Shown one piece after another: positions 63,441-64,000 of a DNA stretch of 64,000 bases. The notes below the pieces were generated by a model. That model was not told where the DNA came from. It saw nothing but the letters and a program-made list of their open reading frames with translations, and ran no database searches. This DNA is from Undaria pinnatifida (taxonomy: Eukaryota > Sar > Phaeophyceae > Laminariales > Alariaceae), in contig JABAKD010000002.1 of NCBI GenBank assembly GCA_012845835.1, positions 18,165,629 to 18,229,628 of the forward strand, in the 5' to 3' direction. A program made the position numbers and the translations under genes. Positions within the stretch are counted from its first letter, which is position 1, and each line of letters starts with the position of its first letter.

Positions 63441-64000
63441 AACATTAAAAAATAAATAAATAAATAAGTAGCAGCACACTACACAAATGCATCGCGCCTG
63501 GGCATCGCTATCTATGGGAGAGATCCAGAAGACCCCCGCCCTCCGCCCCCCGTCCCTTGACAGCAGTGCCGCACAGGGACGTGCGATTTTTACTCCAGGA
63601 GAGAAGTACTTGGTGAGCCTTTACGTGGCTCCTATCGTATCGATCCCGCCCATGTCTGCTCCCGCCCCCTCACTTCTCCCCCGCTCAGCCCCCCCCTCCA
63701 CCCGAGCATAACCCAACCCAACCCAATCCAATACAACCTTACAATAACCTCCATCGAACCTGCATCGCACGGCGCCTGCAAACACACAAAAAGAATCGAA
63801 ACGTTTACACGCACAGGTACAATTTAAAGGGATATCGCGTATACCCTATTAAAACTACGCTTCGAGAGACCACATCGCGCCCGCCGAGTTCACCGCCAAC
63901 GCTGCAACCATTGGCACTCCAACCATCGCCCCTCCTCCTCCTCCGCCTCCTCCTCTCCCAGTCGTCGTTCCCCCTCCTTCTCCCCCTCCATCTCGTCCTC
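63441..64000. other. Right edge; no gene
   Basis: A 74-codon frame from 63487 (MHRAWASLSMGEIQKTP) has no domain. 63935-64000 is a C/T-rich low-complexity tract (CTCCTCC units). Confidence 0.45.

Noticed and set aside
1-64000. CRISPR array, prokaryotic operons, rRNA genes
   Set aside because: No short regularly spaced direct repeats with unique spacers, no ribosome-binding-site gene strings and no rRNA-like sequence. The tandem repeats found have no spacers.

Overview
This 64 kb window looks like a eukaryotic nuclear repeat graveyard. I find no convincing host gene, no rRNA, no functional tRNA, no CRISPR array and no bacterial operon signal. Everything I can name belongs to eukaryotic transposable elements: two Ty3/gypsy elements with chromodomains, one Ty1/copia element with both LTRs, one tyrosine-recombinase (DIRS/PAT-type) retrotransposon, one non-LTR (LINE) element with truncated relatives, a Helitron-type protein remnant, and many non-coding repeats and satellites. 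GC content is moderate, CAG/CAA-type simple repeats and long G-runs are frequent, and chromodomain gypsy, copia and DIRS-like elements occur together. This would fit a stramenopile such as a brown alga, but that is an inference with low confidence.

Layout. 1-19.7 kb holds non-coding repeats: an inverted family R1 (about 0.43-1.77 kb on the minus strand, 13.3-15.4 kb on the plus strand) carrying a tRNA-like A box/B box module, a degenerate ~200-bp tandem array (2.2-3.1 kb), a TCAGCA hexamer array (3.65-3.8 kb), an exact-period 58-bp satellite (6.5-6.8 kb), repeat arrays at 7.0-8.8 kb, G-run-rich repeats (9.6-10.9 kb), ~395-bp tandem repeats (11.0-12.1 kb), and LINE/SINE-like 3' ends (16.9-18.9 kb).

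19.7-36.2 kb is a nest. A minus-strand Ty3/gypsy element (G1) reads gag-protease-RT from 36.0 to 33.7 kb and resumes RT-RNase H-integrase-chromodomain from 22.4 to 19.7 kb. Its RT gene is split by an 11,272-bp LTR element (22406-33677) with TG...CA LTRs and a perfect 5-bp target duplication. That insert contains no recognisable pol of its own but holds a plus-strand LINE (28.65-31.3 kb), a reversed truncated LINE copy, MITE-like sequences and other repeats.

36.8-43.1 kb is a minus-strand tyrosine-recombinase retrotransposon (gag, RT-RNase H, YR) bounded by A1 ... B1-A2-B2 split direct repeats. 43.1-44.9 kb has tandem repeats and an inverted repeat with ~343-bp arms. 45.5-46.3 kb is a Helitron-type (DUF6570-like) remnant ending at the left LTR of a Ty1/copia element (46344-53618; 479-bp LTRs and a copia-style half-tRNA primer site). 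55.8-62.1 kb is a second gypsy element (G2, plus strand) whose gag end is deleted and whose integrase C-terminus carries a chromodomain followed by a Tudor/SH3-like module. The right edge has a GGGTC-rich foldback repeat and another R1 fragment.

All coding elements carry a few stops and frameshifts but remain readable, so they are old yet not ancient. Most are broken in ways that should prevent autonomous activity.
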